Assembly (NCBI GenBank): GCA_023133225.1
Contig: JAGLWV010000274.1
Span: forward strand, 1 to 39,643
Length of the DNA stretch: 39,643 nt
Source of the DNA: Candidatus Aminicenantota bacterium
GTDB lineage: Bacteria; Acidobacteriota; Aminicenantia; Aminicenantales; Aminicenantaceae
Direction: 5' to 3'
The notes under the pieces were generated by a model. It was not told the DNA's origin. It was given only the letters and a program-made list of their open reading frames with translations, and ran no database searches. A program made the position numbers and the translations under genes. Shown piece by piece: positions 37,401 through 39,643 of the stretch; the first letter of the stretch is position 1, and each line of letters starts with the position of its first letter.

Positions 37401-37911
37401 AGTTTTTACCGGGATGAATCTTCTTGATCCTCCCGCGTTCTGGACGCAGTCGACAAACCAGGATTTTTACGGAGAGTTTGTCCGTTCAGCCTATCTGAAA
37501 AAATCCGGGGAGGGAAAGGACAGAGTTGTATGGAATGTGGAAATCAAAGAAACAGGAGATTACGACATCTCTTTTTACCACAGCATCTCCCGGAGAATGC
37601 GGCAGGGGGTAAGGGCACGACAACAGCAAGCTGCGGACCGATCTGGAGGATCCTCATCACAACGCCGGGGAAAAAAGTTTTTTTCGGTCTCCGTTCGGAA
37701 TGGGACAGAAGAGGTCGAGATCGATCTCTCGGAAACCGGACAAGGATGGAACCTCATCGGATCTTTTCAGCTGGATGCTGGACCAAACAAAATTGAACTC
37801 AGCGATAAAAACGACGACGGCTATGTGCTGGCGGATGCCGTAAAATGGGTGAAAAGAGATGCCGGAAAGAGGCGCGTGGCCGCCCGTAAGCACATCTTCG
37901 AAGACAAGTAA
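34432..37911 (+). CDS. ABC-2-type permease fused to an M1-aminopeptidase-like extracytoplasmic region lacking HExxH and a C-terminal golvesin-like beta domain
   Basis: N-terminal multi-TM permease; central beta/alpha region (ILSYDIQLEHTGKKISATAQLDMVNES...YPYKRLSLVEVPINIISYHRLWTVAHETVQPQLTFIPE); C-terminal WNVEIKETGDYDISFYHS...GYVLADAVKWV. Confidence 0.72.
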   Translation: MINFYFIGRIAFYEARLLLRSWGFRIFSGLVLIILALVNIAIVLRSVSTPYYISSLSGSLPLNSLKLFNIFQGIIVALMATEFFKRDRKHDSVQVVLASSFSNVEYFLGKALGIFSVFLLLNMLVLSITFVIHFFFSSTIFALQPYLLYTLLISLPTLIFMIGLSFFLSSLLRSQAVVFFILLAYSFLVIVFIGAPFIGLFDSYAFYLPLMWSDFIGLGNIHSILLIRLFYVLLGLSFFFVSPLLFKRLRQSALSNTVTGSLSMVCLVLVVILGFSYTNGKYADRKYRHQLKESSQGFRETQSTTILSYDIQLEHTGKKISATAQLDMVNESPTALDTILMTLNPGLKVESVTQGSRPLNFRQDNHLLHVTPTEPIQSEDSIGLTISYSGKIDERYCFLDIEKERYESRYRLWIYDIPKHYAFVTSDFVHLTPECGWYPISGLPPGAAYPAMATPSYSKYTLTVTTPKSLTAISQGKPETRTQGDTIQHTFKPEVLLPKISLTIGSYQVHEITIDNLTYSLYVRPGHDYFTPLMDHIQDNDILTEQLIRPSLDQLEVFLGVYYPYKRLSLVEVPINIISYHRLWTVAHETVQPQLTFIPEMATINTYGQLRFPLDQERALRSRQVPVALSGIQRGALWRFINWNLMGNTDYIDPATVKTIDRMRRNKIGFNFKADIETQFDLLPNFVSFNSQVVSTRWPVLNFALESYMRKRVAAPLVMYRQTESGLSPEEESNLDLKDRSLAAMITDPDLETAVVHGALQAKAQTLLALIEAKYGEENFNGKITSFLTRQKHSIITEQDLTDFLFSLGDISLREIVDEWYTGSQIPGYIMGDVESYDVIEGERKRTQVKFLIANPTSVDGITKIKLRDRPQRGGPPPDIYSRALLIPAKTTIQVGFVTDQPPASMTVETFVSQNIPVSIDMPFYERRVLREENPFRGEISKPYERSDLFPEDEIIVDNSDPGFEIPGMAKQHWLSRILQNLFNVKEDSTVFTGMNLLDPPAFWTQSTNQDFYGEFVRSAYLKKSGEGKDRVVWNVEIKETGDYDISFYHSISRRMRQGVRARQQQAADRSGGSSSQRRGKKFFSVSVRNGTEEVEIDLSETGQGWNLIGSFQLDAGPNKIELSDKNDDGYVLADAVKWVKRDAGKRRVAARKHIFEDK

Positions 37912-38101
37912 TCCAAAGATTTTTCCATGGCGAAAATTCTTGAAAGATTTTTGGGAGGGAAAGATTATCAATTGGAATTACTCGCTATTAAATAAATTGG
38001 AAGAAAATCGGACTATATCTTGTCTAATATAATAGGACATTGTTTATTTATTTCTAATGAAGTGTACATTATAATGAAGCAGGAATTTTTCGACTCTATT
38101 A

Positions 38102-38160
38102 GCCTGGATTATTCACGAGTCGAGATTGCAGTAGCGGCAGTTTTTATGAATAACTCAGGC
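38102..38160 (+). repeat. Dispersed palindromic element, intact copy (gcctggattattcacgagtcgagattgcagtagcggcagtttttatgaataactcaggc)
   Basis: Imperfect terminal inverted repeat gcctggattattca / tgaataactcaggc; homologous to 5498-5566 and 33271-33293. Confidence 0.8.
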
Positions 38161-38177
38161 TAGAAGGAAGGACTAAA

Positions 38178-39086
38178 ATGCAAATATCTATCCGAAAGCT
38201 GTCGAAACGCTACTCCGGTGGTAAATACGCCCTCAGAGAGGTGGATCTGGAAATTGGCAGCGGTATGTTTGGCCTTCTCGGTCCCAACGGTGCCGGAAAA
38301 ACGACCTTGATGCGTATACTTGTAACCATGCTTGAGCCAAGTTCAGGCGAAGTCCTGGTAGATGGGCATGCGCTTCATAAGTACCGCAAACAGGTCCGTC
38401 AAATGACAGGTTATCTGCCGCAAGATTTTAGTATCTTTTCGAAGCTGAAAGTCTGGGAGTTCCTGGATTATGTCGCTTCTTTAAACGGTGTTCGTGCAAA
38501 ACGTGCCAGACTGGCTAAAATTGACCAGCTACTTGAAGATGTCGGACTTTTTGATGTGCGTGATCGCCGCTCAAGTAAACTCTCCGGAGGCATGAAACGC
38601 AGACTGGGAATTGCTCAAACTTTGATCGGCGATCCAAGAATAATGATCGTTGACGAGCCCACCACCGGTCTTGACCCTGAGGAGCGTGTGCGCTTCCGTA
38701 ACTTGCTGGCAGATCTTTCCGTTAAGGATATGATCATTCTTCTCTCTACACATATCGTGGGCGATATTTCCTCCACATGTGCCAATGTTGCCCTGCTAAA
38801 CGCGGGCAAAATAGTCTTCGATGGCTCGCCAGATGAATTGATCAGTGCAGCCAAAGGGAAGGTCTGGAAGGTATCGGCTGGTGTTGAAGAATCAGACCGG
38901 TTAAAGGAGAAGTACCCGGTGATCTCAACCGTGCCCTCGGATAATGGATATGAATTACGCCTGGTGGCGGATGATATTTCTGTAAAGGGCGCGGTCCCTG
39001 TCGACCCCAACCTGGAAGACGCTTATATATTCTTCATGAAATCCCTCGGCTATGACGAACCTAAGGGAAACAACAGTGACTTATAA
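38178..39086 (+). CDS. ABC transporter ATP-binding protein
   Basis: Walker A GPNGAGKTTLM, signature LSGGMKRRLGIAQ, Walker B IMIVDEPTTGLDPEER. Confidence 0.96.
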   Translation: MQISIRKLSKRYSGGKYALREVDLEIGSGMFGLLGPNGAGKTTLMRILVTMLEPSSGEVLVDGHALHKYRKQVRQMTGYLPQDFSIFSKLKVWEFLDYVASLNGVRAKRARLAKIDQLLEDVGLFDVRDRRSSKLSGGMKRRLGIAQTLIGDPRIMIVDEPTTGLDPEERVRFRNLLADLSVKDMIILLSTHIVGDISSTCANVALLNAGKIVFDGSPDELISAAKGKVWKVSAGVEESDRLKEKYPVISTVPSDNGYELRLVADDISVKGAVPVDPNLEDAYIFFMKSLGYDEPKGNNSDL

Positions 39087-39107
39087 TATAAATAAAGGAT
39101 TGGAACC

Positions 39108-39643
39108 ATGATAAATTTTTACTCTATTTGGAGAATCGCTCTCTATGAAGCCAAGCTGCTGCTTCGCTCATGGGGATTTCGCATTTTCTCAGCAATAGGA
39201 CTGGTTATTCTGACTCTTCTCACTATCGCGATAGGAACAACTGCTATCTATGCCCCCTATTTCTTTCACTCTCTCTCCAGTTCTTTACCTCTAAACAGTA
39301 TTAAGCTGTTTAATGTCTATCAGGGATTAATTGCCGCTTTCCTGGCAACCGAGTTTTTCAAGCGCGACAAAAAGCACAACAGTAACCAGGTTGTACTCGC
39401 AAGCTCATTTTCTAATATGGAATATTTCCTGGGAAAAGTCGTCGGCATCCTGTCCGTATTTGCCCTGCTGAACGCGGCCGTATTACTCATAACCTTTGTT
39501 ATTCACTTCTTCTTTTCCAGTACGATATTTGCCTGGCAGCCATATATACTTTACACGTTGCTTATCAGCCTGCCGATGCTGATCTTTATGATCGGGCTCT
39601 CTTTCCTGCTGTCCGCTCTGCTGCGCAGCCAGGCAGTGGCATT
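39108..39643 (+). CDS. ABC-2-type permease, paralog of 34432-37911, truncated by window end
   Basis: Translation MINFYSIWRIALYEAKLLLRSWGFRIFSAIGLVILTLL... is near-identical in pattern to the N-terminus of 34432-37911; frame open to the last base. Confidence 0.88.
   Translation, partial: MINFYSIWRIALYEAKLLLRSWGFRIFSAIGLVILTLLTIAIGTTAIYAPYFFHSLSSSLPLNSIKLFNVYQGLIAAFLATEFFKRDKKHNSNQVVLASSFSNMEYFLGKVVGILSVFALLNAAVLLITFVIHFFFSSTIFAWQPYILYTLLISLPMLIFMIGLSFLLSALLRSQAVA

Overview
The window is chromosomal DNA whose gene content suggests Acidobacteriota or Candidatus Aminicenantes (inference from family content only). Main blocks: (1) a minus-strand tungstate/molybdate uptake and molybdenum-cofactor operon at 6.0-12.0 kb (wtpA-wtpB-wtpC-moeA-moaA-moaC-MOSC-mogA). 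Its wtpA frame is broken by one in-frame TGA, and a structured leader, possibly a Moco-type riboswitch, precedes it. (2) A 12.5-33.2 kb island made almost entirely of exported proteins: VWA, a secreted PI3/4K-HipA-like kinase, four GWxTD-domain proteins, two small beta-barrels, two CBM9/DOMON-like proteins, a CarboxypepD_reg-TPR protein, a sulfatase-like-TPR protein and a TonB-dependent receptor. (3) A BrnT/BrnA-like toxin-antitoxin pair enclosed by a near-perfect 21-bp inverted repeat. (4) A tandemly duplicated ABC-2 permease fused to a large extracytoplasmic region. At least four dispersed palindromic or REP-like repeat families occur; several sit at gene borders, and one supplies the C-terminus and stop codon of a GNAT gene. 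No tRNA, rRNA or CRISPR array was recognised. All family names come from reading motifs, not from searches.
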